Assembly (NCBI GenBank): GCA_052067355.1
Contig: JBQHQH010000001.1
Span: forward strand, 248,001 to 312,000
Reading direction: 5' to 3'
Length of the DNA stretch: 64,000 bases
DNA from: CABMKH01 sp040797625
Lineage (GTDB): Bacteria > Bacillota > Clostridia > Tissierellales > Tissierellaceae
A program made the position numbers and the translations under genes. The stretch's first letter is position 1; every line of letters begins with the position of its first letter. The notes below the pieces were generated by a model, which saw only the letters and a program-made list of their open reading frames with translations, had not been told where the DNA came from and made no database searches. Positions 1-9,111 of the stretch are shown piece by piece.

Positions 1-450
1 TACACTTTCTGCTGCTTGTTTCCATAAGCTTACATCAAACCATATATGAGGATCATAGTTCCCGGGATTGGTAACAAAGTCTATTAGACTATCCTCACTG
101 ATATTTCCAGAAGCAGGTACAATTAATTTATCACTGTTCTTTAGATTATCAAATATATCTCCCATCTTGCCTTCAAGGTGAAGACCATTATATACTACCA
201 TATTAGCACCTTGCATCAATTTCACATCTCCTGCACTAGCCTTATATAGATGAGGATCTACTCCAGGTCCCATCAATACCTGAACATTCACATGTTCTCC
301 AGCTATGGATTTTACAAGATCTCCAACTAATGTTGTTGTAGCTACTACATTATATTTTCCATTATCAACTACTTCATTTGAATTTCCACATCCTATTGCA
401 AATACCATTACCATAATCAAAGTCATAGTAAAAGTCATTGTCTTCTTCAT
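1..450 (-). CDS. Metal ABC transporter substrate-binding lipoprotein, 3' end outside window
   Basis: The visible 150 codons form the N-terminal part of a TroA/ZnuA/MntA-family solute-binding protein that hands Mn, Zn or Fe to an ABC permease on the cell surface. The first 20 residues are a hydrophobic signal ending in the lipobox AIGCG, so the protein should be a lipid-anchored lipoprotein. The family metal-ligand histidines are recognisable in the motifs GVDPHLY and DPHIWFD. The start ATG (448-450) has a good GGAGG upstream. It lies 13 bp downstream of the DtxR-type regulator gene on the same strand, so the two are probably co-transcribed and metal-controlled. The gene runs off the left edge, so the permease and ATPase are not seen. 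The exact metal cannot be read from the sequence. Confidence 0.9.
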   Translation of the reverse strand, partial: MKKTMTFTMTLIMVMVFAIGCGNSNEVVDNGKYNVVATTTLVGDLVKSIAGEHVNVQVLMGPGVDPHLYKASAGDVKLMQGANMVVYNGLHLEGKMGDIFDNLKNSDKLIVPASGNISEDSLIDFVTNPGNYDPHIWFDVSLWKQAAESV

Positions 451-463
451 ATTTTATTCCTCC

Positions 464-1099
464 CTATTCTACATATATTTTTTTTGCAAACTCTCTTTTA
501 AGGCTTATATCTGTACCATCTTTTCTAACGACAATAGTTCCTACAGTTGGCTCTATATCTATGACCTCTATTCGATCACCTATATTCAACCCCATATGAC
601 TTACATATTGTAAAAGTTCCTTTATATCAGATATCCTTTGAATTGTAGCCTTATCTCCTATAGATAATAATTCTAATATCCTATAATTTAAGTTACAATC
701 TCTATCCTTTAATATTGGAGTGCCATGAGGACAGAACTTTGGATATCCTAAATATTTATCTAGTGATTTCTCTAATTTAAAACTGGTTACATGTTCTAGT
801 CTTTCTGCCTCTTCATTTACCTCATCCCAGCTATATCCTAGCTTTTCAACTAAAAATACTTCCCATAAAAGATGTCTTCTCCTTATCTTCATAGCCTCTT
901 CTACTCCATATTCAGTAAGGCTTACTCCTTGATATACGGTATATTCTACATATCCTTCTTTTAAAAGTTTCTTTACCATTTCAGATACAGAAGGAGCAGA
1001 GACATTTAGTTTTTCAGCTATATCTTTATTGCTTATTCGCTTTGACCTACCCCCTAGTTCATAGATTGCCTTTAGATAATCCTCTTTGTTCCCTGTCAT
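464..1099 (-). CDS. DtxR/MntR-family metal-dependent transcriptional repressor
   Basis: Metal-responsive repressor. The N-terminal winged helix (about residues 1-65, with SKRISNKDIAEKLNVSAPSV) is followed by the dimerisation and metal-binding domain (HVTSFKLEKSLDKYLG; FCPHGTPI), and a C-terminal FeoA/SH3-like domain begins near LLSIGDKATIQRI, so it has the three-domain DtxR/IdeR layout rather than the short MntR layout. The reading frame stays open to 1111, but the ATG at 1097-1099 has GGAGG at the right distance, while the ATG at 1109-1111 has none and itself overlaps that GGAGG. I therefore use 1099 (211 residues). A palindrome typical of the family lies just upstream, so autoregulation together with the downstream metal-binding lipoprotein gene is likely. 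Whether it senses Mn or Fe is not decidable here. Confidence 0.92.
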   Translation of the reverse strand: MTGNKEDYLKAIYELGGRSKRISNKDIAEKLNVSAPSVSEMVKKLLKEGYVEYTVYQGVSLTEYGVEEAMKIRRRHLLWEVFLVEKLGYSWDEVNEEAERLEHVTSFKLEKSLDKYLGYPKFCPHGTPILKDRDCNLNYRILELLSIGDKATIQRISDIKELLQYVSHMGLNIGDRIEVIDIEPTVGTIVVRKDGTDISLKREFAKKIYVE

Positions 1100-1123
1100 A
1101 TTTTCCTCCATATTCGATAATGT

Positions 1124-1137
1124 TTAGGCATGCCTAA
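1124..1137. promoter_or_regulatory. DtxR-type operator palindrome
   Basis: The 14-bp sequence TTAGGCATGCCTAA is a perfect palindrome 25 bp upstream of the repressor start. It has the TTAGG...CCTAA arms known for DtxR/IdeR/MntR-class operators. Its position between the gene and an AT-rich promoter region fits autorepression of the regulator-transporter operon. Confidence 0.8.
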
Positions 1138-1220
1138 CATATTTATATAATACCCATTTTTTAGACTTTAAACATTATTTATAAAAAACTTAATAAAAAT
1201 ACTTAAATTATAAACCTCGA

Positions 1221-1262
1221 ATAAAAAATAGATATCTGCTATTTCACTAGTAGATATCTATT
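1221..1262 (-). terminator. Rho-independent terminator of lepB
   Basis: Arms 1227-1241 and 1248-1262 form a stem with one mismatch and a six-base loop. On the minus strand the stem is followed by a run of T. It ends the signal peptidase transcript. Confidence 0.8.
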
Positions 1263-1280
1263 AAAGTTATATAATCAATA

Positions 1281-1832
1281 TTAATTTATCTTATGTGGCC
1301 ATGGAAAAACTCTAAACTTTACCTTTCCCACGATATGGGTTATGGGAACACTGCCAAAACTTCTGCTGTCATCACTTTCATTGGGATGTCTATTGTCTCC
1401 AACGACATAGATATGATTATTTGGCACACTATAATCAATACCATAATTCAATGGACTTGTTGATATATTTCTTTCAATATAGTCCTCATATATAGGTTCA
1501 TCATTGACATAGATCAATCCATTCTCTATGTCTATAATATCTCCTTCAACTCCAACTATACGTTTAACAAAAATACGATTATCATCTTTATATGGTGATT
1601 TTATAAGCACTATATCTCCTGCTCTATAATTATCTATATTTAGATATTTACTATATTTTTCAACAAACAAGAAATCTCCATTTTCCAATGTGGGTTCCAT
1701 AGATGCACCATTAACTGTTGTAAAAGAAAAGAGAAACATCTTAATTATAAGTGCAACTACTACTGCAGTCCCTATGGATTTTATCCATTCAACAACTTCT
1801 CCCTCTCTCACATTCTCTTCTAAATTATCCAT
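1281..1832 (-). CDS. lepB: Signal peptidase I
   Basis: Membrane serine protease that removes signal peptides from secreted preproteins. It has one N-terminal membrane segment (about residues 19-38) and an extracellular catalytic domain, as in Gram-positive SipS-type enzymes. The Ser/Lys dyad is visible: Ser44 in NGASMEPTL and Lys90 in IFVKRIVGVEGD. The C-terminal box GDNRHPNESDDSRSFG is the conserved box E. The length of 183 residues is usual for the family. It appears to be a single gene with its own terminator. Confidence 0.96.
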   Translation of the reverse strand: MDNLEENVREGEVVEWIKSIGTAVVVALIIKMFLFSFTTVNGASMEPTLENGDFLFVEKYSKYLNIDNYRAGDIVLIKSPYKDDNRIFVKRIVGVEGDIIDIENGLIYVNDEPIYEDYIERNISTSPLNYGIDYSVPNNHIYVVGDNRHPNESDDSRSFGSVPITHIVGKVKFRVFPWPHKIN

Positions 1833-2012
1833 AACTTTTCTCCTTTCTAAAAGTAATATTTAATAAATTATAGGCTATTCAAAATCTTATATATAGATTA
1901 TCATAGATATAGATTTATGAAAATAACAATCTAGTTACAATAATTCATTGTGGGTAAAATACTAGAATGTTATAATATGATAAGTCTATTCTCATCAAGG
2001 GAGGATAATAGT

Positions 2013-2303
2013 ATGAAGAGTTTTGTAATAGGTCTGTTACTAGAATTTCTAGTTATACTAGTGTCCATTATAACTAGAAATGAAAAAATTTTCACCTATG
2101 GTACTCAAATCATAGGGTTTGGTAGCATTGGTATAGGAATTATCTTATCAGGTCTTATGAGTGGAAATATTTATAGAAGGACAGCAGTTGAGAATAAAAA
2201 TGAGAGATTTAAAAGATTAAATAGAGCATCTATCTTTATAATGCTTGGAACACCAAGTATTATAACATTAATTATCTATTACTATTATTTCTCCAATAAA
2301 TAG
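2013..2303 (+). CDS. Small membrane protein, possibly DUF5316-like
   Basis: A 96-residue protein with three predicted membrane segments: about residues 3-20, 30-52 and 72-92. The loop between segments 2 and 3 is charged (RRTAVENKNERFKRLNR). The frame is open from 1950, but the ATG at 2013 is preceded by AGGGAGG at a normal distance and begins MKSFVIG, so I take that as the start. It resembles the short DUF5316 membrane proteins of Bacilli and Clostridia in size and layout, but this is a weak recognition. No function is proposed. It is convergent with yerC and they share a terminator. Confidence 0.65.
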   Translation: MKSFVIGLLLEFLVILVSIITRNEKIFTYGTQIIGFGSIGIGIILSGLMSGNIYRRTAVENKNERFKRLNRASIFIMLGTPSIITLIIYYYYFSNK

Positions 2304-2375
2304 GATAAATTTATTTTTTACACTTTTATTTTGTGATTAATTTTAGTATGCTTGTTCATGCAGATAAAACATACT

Positions 2376-2418
2376 AAAAAAGAGTTAAAAAAATCAATAG
2401 ATTTTTTCAACTCTTTTT
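2376..2418. terminator. Bidirectional terminator between convergent genes
   Basis: Arms AAAAAGAGTT... and ...AACTCTTTTT enclose an A/T-rich inner stem, with T runs on both sides. It serves the small membrane protein on the plus strand and yerC on the minus strand. A second, weaker inverted repeat (TTAGTATG...CATACTAA, 2343-2377) lies immediately to its left. Confidence 0.75.
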
Positions 2419-2451
2419 CTATTTAGAGACTATCTTTTGAAACAGCCCTTT

Positions 2452-2757
2452 TTAATACTCATCTATTATCCCTAGTTTTTTTAGCACTAGATTATAACCA
2501 TCTACCCCATAATTTAATGAACGATTGATTCTACTAATGGTTGCAGTACTTGCACCAGTTTCATCTTCAATCTCATTATATGTTTTATTAGCCTTTAGCA
2601 GTTTAGCTACTTCCAATCTCTGCGCTATGGCTTGAACTTCTTTTATAGTACACACATCTTCAAAGAATCTATAACATTCTTCAAGTGTATCTAATTGCAA
2701 AATTGCTTCAAATAAATCATCTGCCTGCTTACTTTTAATTCTTGAGTTATAAGTCAA
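2452..2757 (-). CDS. yerC: YerC/YecD-family TrpR-related DNA-binding protein
   Basis: A 101-residue protein of the TrpR-like YerC/YecD family, found widely in Firmicutes, with a TrpR-type helix-turn-helix near residues 55-80 (KTYNEIEDETGASTATISRI). The upstream helices (LEECYRFFEDVCTIKEVQAI) match the family. Its start is a TTG at 2755-2757 with GGGAGG nine bases upstream. The target and ligand of this family are not well defined, so I give no regulon. It stands alone between a strong promoter and a shared terminator. Confidence 0.88.
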   Translation of the reverse strand: MTYNSRIKSKQADDLFEAILQLDTLEECYRFFEDVCTIKEVQAIAQRLEVAKLLKANKTYNEIEDETGASTATISRINRSLNYGVDGYNLVLKKLGIIDEY

Positions 2758-2776
2758 TCTCTACACCTCCCAATAA

Positions 2777-2805
2777 ATTATACACTTACAATTTAATGCT
2801 TTCAA
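2777..2805 (-). promoter_or_regulatory. Sigma-A promoter of yerC
   Basis: The minus strand shows TTGAAA (2800-2805) and TATAAT (2777-2782) with a 17-bp spacer, about 20 bp from the yerC start codon. This is a near-consensus vegetative promoter. Confidence 0.8.
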
Positions 2806-2909
2806 GCGTTATTTTTAACCTCCAGTCGGAAAACGTTCGCATATCGATGCTTTAATACAGCCACATAATAGTATAACAAATTATATCTAATTTGAAAATA
2901 GAATAAGCC

Positions 2910-2951
2910 AAAAAACTACCATAATGGAAAAATATTTCCTTTATGGTAGTC
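2910..2951 (-). terminator. Terminator of the sigma/anti-sigma operon
   Basis: ACTACCATAA and TTATGGTAGT arms extend through a GGAAA/TTTCC pair, and the minus strand continues with a T run. It lies 110 bp beyond the stop codon of the anti-sigma-like gene. The rest of 2806-3060 is AT-rich with no gene that I can support. Confidence 0.75.
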
Positions 2952-3060
2952 TTTTATAAAATTAAATTTAATATAATTGAATATATTTTAATATAATTTT
3001 ATTTAGTTGATTTTATTATATCATTAACATAATATCTTCTATATAAGCTATTTCATCTCA

Positions 3061-4194
3061 CTATTTTTTCCTATAGATCATTCCCTTAATAGTTTTACCT
3101 TCATCTCTTGAAAAAACTGCAAAGTCTATAATCTGTTTATCATCTATAGTTCGTTCATCTACAAAAAAGCATTCAGAAAAACCAGTCTCATGTTCATCTT
3201 CAAATAGAGTTTCTAATGGTACATTTATTTCAAATCCGTTAAATTCATAGTTAATCATACCTTCCTTATCAGGGGTAAGCTTCTTCACTGATTCTGAAAT
3301 GAGTGCAGTTTGTTTTAACAATACATCTACATCATCATACATTGGTCCATTATAATTAGATTCTTTCTCGTCTGAATCTCTATGAAGTAGTTTTTGAAGA
3401 TATTCTTCAGCTTTTTCATAATTTGCTTTTTCTTGGTTTAATGGTAAATCAAATAGGACATTTACTCCCTTATAGTCTTCATTACGAGTAATTTCACCTG
3501 TTTCGGAATTAAAGTTATAAGCTCCAATATCATAAAATGTATTAGAAATAACTCCTAGATATAGACCTCTATCTGCAAAGATTTCTATATCATCACATTC
3601 TACTATCCTATACCATATACCATCTTCTATAAATCCACTAAATCCACCATTCATCGTAATGATATTGACATCTTTAGGGTTTTGACCTTTTATAAATGGT
3701 GAAGCGAAAAATGGCATTTCATCATATTCTGGATCATGCAAACCTGGCATCGGTGTTCCATCGGCCTTTCCAATGGCAACAACTGCATAAGTTCTGTCAA
3801 GCTTAACAACGTCATTAGATGAATACTTAAAATCACTGATATCTCTACCAGATACAATCCCAAGTAATGTTATCTTATAATCACCACTTATTTGAGTTTC
3901 ATTGATAGTTACAGCATCTTCCCCTTGAAATGCACTAGCAAGACTCTTATCTTCCATATTTTCTGCAATTTCCTTCGGTGTAAGCAGTTGCCATGTAGCA
4001 AATACTGAAATTGATGTTGCTAAAATAAGTACTGTCAATATTGCTGCAGTAGAAAACCTCTTTTTATTGCCGTATTTCATCCTATCCCTCTCCTTAAATT
4101 TATTTATGATTCTCTGATTTAGACTATCATCTGGTTCATCATTAGAACGCAAAGCACTACGTAATAGCTTATCTAATTTTTCAAAATCCTTCAT
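3061..4194 (-). CDS. Putative membrane anti-sigma factor paired with ECF sigma
   Basis: A 377-residue bitopic membrane protein. It has a charged cytoplasmic N-terminus of about 45 residues, one membrane segment (STAAILTVLILATSISVFA) and a large extracytoplasmic domain of about 300 residues with no motif I can assign firmly; the layout is like DUF4179-type anti-sigma proteins. It overlaps the ECF sigma gene by 14 bp, the usual arrangement for a sigma factor and its membrane-bound inhibitor. A TTG at 4201-4203 is in frame but abuts the GGAGG, so the ATG at 4192-4194, nine bases from GGAGG, is the better start. The signal sensed is unknown. Confidence 0.72.
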   Translation of the reverse strand: MKDFEKLDKLLRSALRSNDEPDDSLNQRIINKFKERDRMKYGNKKRFSTAAILTVLILATSISVFATWQLLTPKEIAENMEDKSLASAFQGEDAVTINETQISGDYKITLLGIVSGRDISDFKYSSNDVVKLDRTYAVVAIGKADGTPMPGLHDPEYDEMPFFASPFIKGQNPKDVNIITMNGGFSGFIEDGIWYRIVECDDIEIFADRGLYLGVISNTFYDIGAYNFNSETGEITRNEDYKGVNVLFDLPLNQEKANYEKAEEYLQKLLHRDSDEKESNYNGPMYDDVDVLLKQTALISESVKKLTPDKEGMINYEFNGFEINVPLETLFEDEHETGFSECFFVDERTIDDKQIIDFAVFSRDEGKTIKGMIYRKK

Positions 4195-4714
4195 AGCCCT
4201 CAACCTCCAAATATTTTTTAATCTCCTTTCTACCCTTATAAAGCCTACTCTTTACAGTTCCAATTGGAATTTTAAGTGCAGAAGCAATTTCTTCAACTGA
4301 CATTTCGGCTGTATAGTACATATATAATGGTATTTTCAATTTATCACTTAGAGAATCTAGAGCCATATCAACTGTTGTATTCAATTCATTGTCCAGTATA
4401 ATATTTTCTGGTGTAGCCAAATCATCCATATAAGATGTATCATTAAAATGGTCCTGAAAAGGTACAAACTTGGCAATTCTATGTCGCCAACCAAGCTTTC
4501 TCCATTGATTCTTCCATATATTTGCCGCTATAGCTATGAGAAAACTCTTTGGATTGTTGGCTTTTTCAATCTTATGACATAACTCTACAGCTTTTAAAAA
4601 AGTCTCTTGATATAGATCATCTGCCTGATGTTTATCCCTTGTCAATTTACAACAAAATCCATAAATGTCTTTGCCATAGTCTTCAATTAAATGGCTCAAT
4701 TCTGCTACATCCAA
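4181..4714 (-). CDS. ECF-family RNA polymerase sigma factor
   Basis: A 177-residue group 4 sigma factor. Region 2 is at residues about 10-75 (DIYGFCCKLTRDKHQADDLYQETF, read in two parts) and region 4 at about 115-170 with the helix-turn-helix MSVEEIASALKIPIGTVKSRL. No region 3 is present, as expected for ECF sigmas. The start is a TTG at 4712-4714 preceded by AAGGGGGG at about nine bases; no closer ATG is in frame. Being followed by an overlapping membrane protein suggests a sigma/anti-sigma switch that answers an envelope signal. I could not identify its own promoter with confidence. Confidence 0.9.
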   Translation of the reverse strand: MDVAELSHLIEDYGKDIYGFCCKLTRDKHQADDLYQETFLKAVELCHKIEKANNPKSFLIAIAANIWKNQWRKLGWRHRIAKFVPFQDHFNDTSYMDDLATPENIILDNELNTTVDMALDSLSDKLKIPLYMYYTAEMSVEEIASALKIPIGTVKSRLYKGRKEIKKYLEVEGYEGF

Positions 4715-4920
4715 CCTGCTATTCCCCCCTTCATATATTTATCTTAAAAGGTTCTTCTACTTATTTCCTTTCACCTATATATTGTAACAACTTCTAATTT
4801 GGTTCATAATATTTTATCGCCATAAGAAAATTTTCTACTAAGTATTATTGAGATAATCCTTTTAAACTCATAATTGAAAGTTCATATCTCTTTATATAGT
4901 TTCTAGATTATATTTAACCA

Positions 4921-4974
4921 TAAAAAAAGTGAACCTTCAAATATTAGATCTCTGTCTAACATTTGAGGTTCACT
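4921..4974 (-). terminator. Terminator of the purine operon
   Basis: Arms 4928-4948 and 4955-4974 (AGTGAACC...GGTTCACT ends) form a long stem. On the minus strand it is followed by seven T. It closes the purL-pbuG transcript 16 bp after the pbuG stop. Confidence 0.85.
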
Positions 4975-4989
4975 ATATAGCCTACTTTT

Positions 4990-6294
4990 TTACATAAATA
5001 TAATTCTCAATACAAATAAGATTGATAATACCCACATAGTAATAGATACTTCTTTTGCTCTACCAGCTATTGTCTTTAATATTGTATATGATATCATTCC
5101 AAATACGATTCCTTCTGCTATACTATATGCAAATGGCATCATTACTATAGTTAAAAATGCTGGAATAGCTTCTGTATAATCATTGAAGTCTATCTTTACA
5201 ATTGGGCTCATCATAAATAGTCCTACAATTACCAATGTTGATGAAGTAGCTGCAGATGGAACTATCAAGAATAATGGAGCGAAGAACAATGATAATGCAA
5301 ACATAATTGCGGTAGTCAAAGAAGTAAGTCCTGTCCTTCCACCTTCTGCAACTCCAGATGCAGACTCTACAAAAGTAGTTACTGTAGAAGTACCCATACA
5401 AGCTCCAGCAATAGTACCTACTGCATCAGCCATTAGAGCCTTACCAACTTTAGGTAATTTTCCTTCTTCATCTAACATATCGGCTTTAGAAGCCACTCCT
5501 GCTAAAGTACCTACAGTATCAAATATATCTACAAATAAAAATGTAAATACTGATACCAACATTTCAAAAGAGAATATCTCCTTCATACTTACAAATTGAA
5601 AAGCTACGTCTTTCAGAGATGGTGGTAAACTAACTATGCTAGTAAAATTCTCTGGTAATTGAGTTACACCTAGGGGAATTCCTATTATAGTTGAAAATAC
5701 AATTCCCAATAATAGAGCACCTTTTACATTTTTCGCTAATAAATAACCAGTAAATAAAATTCCCAGTATTGCTACTATCGGTGCACCTTCTGTTAGATCT
5801 CCTAGGGCTAAAAGAGTACCATCACCAGCTTTAATAATTCCTGCACCACTTAATCCTATAAATGATATAAATAATCCAATACCTACAGATACTGCATTTT
5901 TAAGACTCACAGGTATAGAATTAAATACTGCTTCTCTAGCATTTACAAAAGATAATAAAACAAATATGATACCTTCTATAAGTACTGCTGTTAATGCAAA
6001 TTGCCATGATTTTCCCATTTCACCTAACACTACTGAAAAAGCAAAGAAAGCATTTAATCCCATACCTGGTGCTAAAGCAAAAGGATATTTAGCATATAAA
6101 GCCATGATCAATGTAGCAAATGCTGCTGATAGAGCAGTTGCTGTAAATACTCCACCATATTCCATTCCAGTTTTAGACAGTATATCTGGATTTACTACTA
6201 ATATATAAGCCATAGTCATAAAAGTAGTAAGCCCTGCTACAATCTCCGTCTTTACATCTGTGCCATTTTCTTTTAACTTAAAAAAACTTTCCAT
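4990..6294 (-). CDS. pbuG: NCS2-family purine (guanine/hypoxanthine) permease
   Basis: A 434-residue polytopic protein of the AzgA-like branch of nucleobase-cation symporters, which take up hypoxanthine, guanine or adenine with protons. Family features include the opening FKLKENGTDVKTEIVAGLTT, the segment FALAPGMGLNAFF, the motif FVDIFDTVGTLAGVA and GTSTVTTFVESASG. About 12 membrane segments are visible. It starts 12 bp after purD and precedes the operon terminator, so uptake and synthesis of purines are controlled together by the upstream guanine/PRPP riboswitch. Exact base preference cannot be read. Confidence 0.92.
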   Translation of the reverse strand: MESFFKLKENGTDVKTEIVAGLTTFMTMAYILVVNPDILSKTGMEYGGVFTATALSAAFATLIMALYAKYPFALAPGMGLNAFFAFSVVLGEMGKSWQFALTAVLIEGIIFVLLSFVNAREAVFNSIPVSLKNAVSVGIGLFISFIGLSGAGIIKAGDGTLLALGDLTEGAPIVAILGILFTGYLLAKNVKGALLLGIVFSTIIGIPLGVTQLPENFTSIVSLPPSLKDVAFQFVSMKEIFSFEMLVSVFTFLFVDIFDTVGTLAGVASKADMLDEEGKLPKVGKALMADAVGTIAGACMGTSTVTTFVESASGVAEGGRTGLTSLTTAIMFALSLFFAPLFLIVPSAATSSTLVIVGLFMMSPIVKIDFNDYTEAIPAFLTIVMMPFAYSIAEGIVFGMISYTILKTIAGRAKEVSITMWVLSILFVLRIIFM

Positions 6295-6306
6295 CTATCT
6301 TTCCTC

Positions 6307-7560
6307 CTATATTATGCCAATGTCTTTTCTATAATACATCCCACTAAAGTCAATCTTATCTATATTATCATATATATCTTTTCTAGCATCATCCATATTA
6401 TTCCCTAAAGATGTAATACTCATAACTCTACCGCCATTTGTAACTAAATTTTCTCCATCATATTTGGTTCCATTGTGAAACAATATTATAGAATCATCCA
6501 GTCTGTCTGTACCTCTAATGGAATGTCCCTTTTTATATTCTCCTGGATATCCCTTTGATGTAACTAGTACTGTGACACAAGATTCTTCCTTCCACAATAG
6601 ATCTCCTTCTTCTATAGTTCCATGGATACATCTTTCCATTAAATTCACTAGATCACTATCTAATCTAGGCATCAAGACTTCCGTCTCTGGATCTCCAAAT
6701 CTCACATTAAATTCTAGTACCTTTGGTATCCCCTTTACAATCATTAAACCCACAAATAAGATACCTGTGAATTCTAGATCTTCTTCCTTCAATCCTATAC
6801 TTATATTCTTTAGAACTTCCTCATCCACTCTTTTCTTAAATTCCTCATTAAATAATTCACTTGGAGAATAACACCCAACTCCTCCAGTATTAGGTCCTTC
6901 GTCATTGTCAAATATCTTCTTATAGTCCTTAGCACTTTCCATAGGAATTATTTTGCTGCCAGATACAAAGCAGAGTAAAGATGCCTCAACGCCATCTAAA
7001 TATTCTTCTATTACTACAGTATTTCCCTCATTTCCAAAGATCTTATCATTTAATATCTCCTTTAAAATATCTATTGATTCATCTTCTGAATTGCAAATAA
7101 ATACTCCCTTACCTAGACATAGTCCATCTGCCTTTATTACCAATGGATATGAAAAATCTTTAATCCCCTTCACTGCATCATCAAAATTATTGAAACTCCT
7201 ATATTTAGCTGTAGGAATATTGTATTTTTCCATAAATATCTTTGAAAATTCCTTGCTTCCCTCTAACTGAGCAGCTTTCTTATTTGCCCCAAATATCTTC
7301 AATCCCTTTTCCATAAATCTATCTACTATCCCCAATACAAGAGGCTCTTCAGGACCTACTATAGTTAAATCTATCTTATTTTCTAATGCAAATGACAATA
7401 GACCCTCTATATCATTTGATGAGATATCTACATTCTCTGCAACCTGAGCTGTACCACCATTTCCTGGTGCACAATAGAGTTTTTTAACTCTATCAGATTT
7501 ATTTAATTTCCAGCACAGTGCATGCTCCCTGCCACCACTACCTATGACTAAAATCTTCAT
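6307..7560 (-). CDS. purD: Phosphoribosylamine--glycine ligase
   Basis: GAR synthetase: joins phosphoribosylamine and glycine with ATP, step 2 of purine synthesis. The N-terminal Rossmann-like domain begins MKILVIGSGGREHALCWKL. The ATP-grasp domain covers about residues 105-325, with YPLVIKADGLCLGKGV and the metal-binding region LEFNVRFGDPETE. The 417 residues match the family. It is the last biosynthetic gene of the operon, 14 bp after purH. No unusual residues were noted. Confidence 0.97.
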   Translation of the reverse strand: MKILVIGSGGREHALCWKLNKSDRVKKLYCAPGNGGTAQVAENVDISSNDIEGLLSFALENKIDLTIVGPEEPLVLGIVDRFMEKGLKIFGANKKAAQLEGSKEFSKIFMEKYNIPTAKYRSFNNFDDAVKGIKDFSYPLVIKADGLCLGKGVFICNSEDESIDILKEILNDKIFGNEGNTVVIEEYLDGVEASLLCFVSGSKIIPMESAKDYKKIFDNDEGPNTGGVGCYSPSELFNEEFKKRVDEEVLKNISIGLKEEDLEFTGILFVGLMIVKGIPKVLEFNVRFGDPETEVLMPRLDSDLVNLMERCIHGTIEEGDLLWKEESCVTVLVTSKGYPGEYKKGHSIRGTDRLDDSIILFHNGTKYDGENLVTNGGRVMSITSLGNNMDDARKDIYDNIDKIDFSGMYYRKDIGII

Positions 7561-7574
7561 AATAACCTCCTAGA

Positions 7575-9107
7575 TCAATGTTTGAAATGTCTAATCTTAG
7601 TAAAGACCATTGCCATACCATGTCTATTAGCTTCTTCAATTACTTCCTTATCTCTAATAGAACCTCCCGGTTGAATAATTGCCTTTATTCCAGCCTTACC
7701 TAATATCTCTATGGAATCCTTAAATGGAAAAAATCCATCAGAAGCCAATACACTACCTTCTATATTCTCTCCTGCCCTTTCTATGGCATTGGCTACAGCC
7801 CACACTCTATTTACTTCTCCTAATCCTATACCAATAGTTGCCTCATCTTTAGCAATGACTACACCATTGGAATTAACATTTTTAGATGCTTTCCAAGCAA
7901 ATAAAAGATCTTCCGCTTCCTTTTCTGTTGGTGCTCTATGAGTTACAATCTCAACATCATCTAATAGAAGCTTTGTATCTCTCTCTTGGATCAACATACC
8001 ACCTAATACTTTTTTCATATCCATTTCTCTATAATCTCTATTTTCAATATCATCTATTTCTATAAGCCTTATATTTTTCTTTTGAGTCAATATATCTATG
8101 GCTTCTTCTGAAAAGGATGGTGCCAGTACTACTTCCACAAATATACTATTTATTCTTTCAGCTACTCCTCTATTTATCTCTCTATTTGAAGCTATTATTC
8201 CTCCAAATATAGATACCTTATCGCATTCATATGCCTTTATATATGCTTCTTCTATATTATCTCCACTACCTATACCACAGGGATTTGAATGTTTTACAGC
8301 TACTATTGTAGGTCTTTCAAATTCCTTAAGTATTTTTATTGCTCCATTGGAATCATTGATATTATTAAAAGATAGTTCTTTTCCATGAATCTTTCTTCCA
8401 CTAGATAATACTCCTGATACCTTTCCTATCTCCCTGTAGAATGCTGCCTTTTGATGTGGATTTTCTCCATATCTCAATTCCTGTTCTTTCTTATATGTCA
8501 TTGTCAATCTATCTGGGAAATCTACATCTTCCAACTCATTAAAATAATTTGCAATCAAAGCGTCATAATAGGCAGTATAATTAAATACCTTAGCTGCCAA
8601 ATACTGTCTAGTAGCTAATTTAGTTTCTCCTGATGTCTTCAGTTCTCGAATCACATTTTCATAGTCTTTAGGATCTACTATTACAGTTACAAACTTATAA
8701 TTCTTAGCTGCAGCTCTGATCATAGATGGTCCGCCTATATCTATATTCTCAATTATCTCTCCATGGCTTACCCCTTCTCTCTCCACTGTATCTTCGAAGG
8801 GATATAGATTGTTAACTACTATATCTATTCCATGGATATCCATATTTTCTATAGTCCTAACATGCTTTTCATCGTCCCTCTTATATAATAGCCCACCATG
8901 GATATATGGATTTAAAGTCTTAACTCTACCATCTAATATCTCTGGAAATTTAGTGATATCCTCTACTTCCAGTATATCTACGCCTGCTTCCTTCAATACC
9001 TTTGAAGTCCCCCCTGTAGATATGATTTCCCATCCTAGTTCCTTAAGAGATACAGCAAAATCTACAATTCCGTCCTTATCATAAACACTAATCAACGCCC
9101 TTTTCAT
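7575..9107 (-). CDS. purH: Bifunctional AICAR transformylase / IMP cyclohydrolase
   Basis: Catalyses the last two steps to IMP. The N-terminal MGS-like IMP cyclohydrolase domain (about 1-145) contains ISTGGTSKVLKEAGV and RVKTLNPYIHGG. The C-terminal AICAR transformylase has KHSNPCGIGSG, with the conserved Lys-His of the family, and QPGGSIRDKEVI. At about 510 residues it is full length. I use the ATG at 9105-9107 after AGGTGAT; a TTG directly before it is possible. It begins 4 bp after purN. Confidence 0.97.
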   Translation of the reverse strand: MKRALISVYDKDGIVDFAVSLKELGWEIISTGGTSKVLKEAGVDILEVEDITKFPEILDGRVKTLNPYIHGGLLYKRDDEKHVRTIENMDIHGIDIVVNNLYPFEDTVEREGVSHGEIIENIDIGGPSMIRAAAKNYKFVTVIVDPKDYENVIRELKTSGETKLATRQYLAAKVFNYTAYYDALIANYFNELEDVDFPDRLTMTYKKEQELRYGENPHQKAAFYREIGKVSGVLSSGRKIHGKELSFNNINDSNGAIKILKEFERPTIVAVKHSNPCGIGSGDNIEEAYIKAYECDKVSIFGGIIASNREINRGVAERINSIFVEVVLAPSFSEEAIDILTQKKNIRLIEIDDIENRDYREMDMKKVLGGMLIQERDTKLLLDDVEIVTHRAPTEKEAEDLLFAWKASKNVNSNGVVIAKDEATIGIGLGEVNRVWAVANAIERAGENIEGSVLASDGFFPFKDSIEILGKAGIKAIIQPGGSIRDKEVIEEANRHGMAMVFTKIRHFKH

Positions 9108-9111
9108 CAAA

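Noticed and set aside
305..613. Plus-strand frame of 102 codons across the metal-lipoprotein and repressor genes
   Set aside because: Antisense to two clear genes and without family features.
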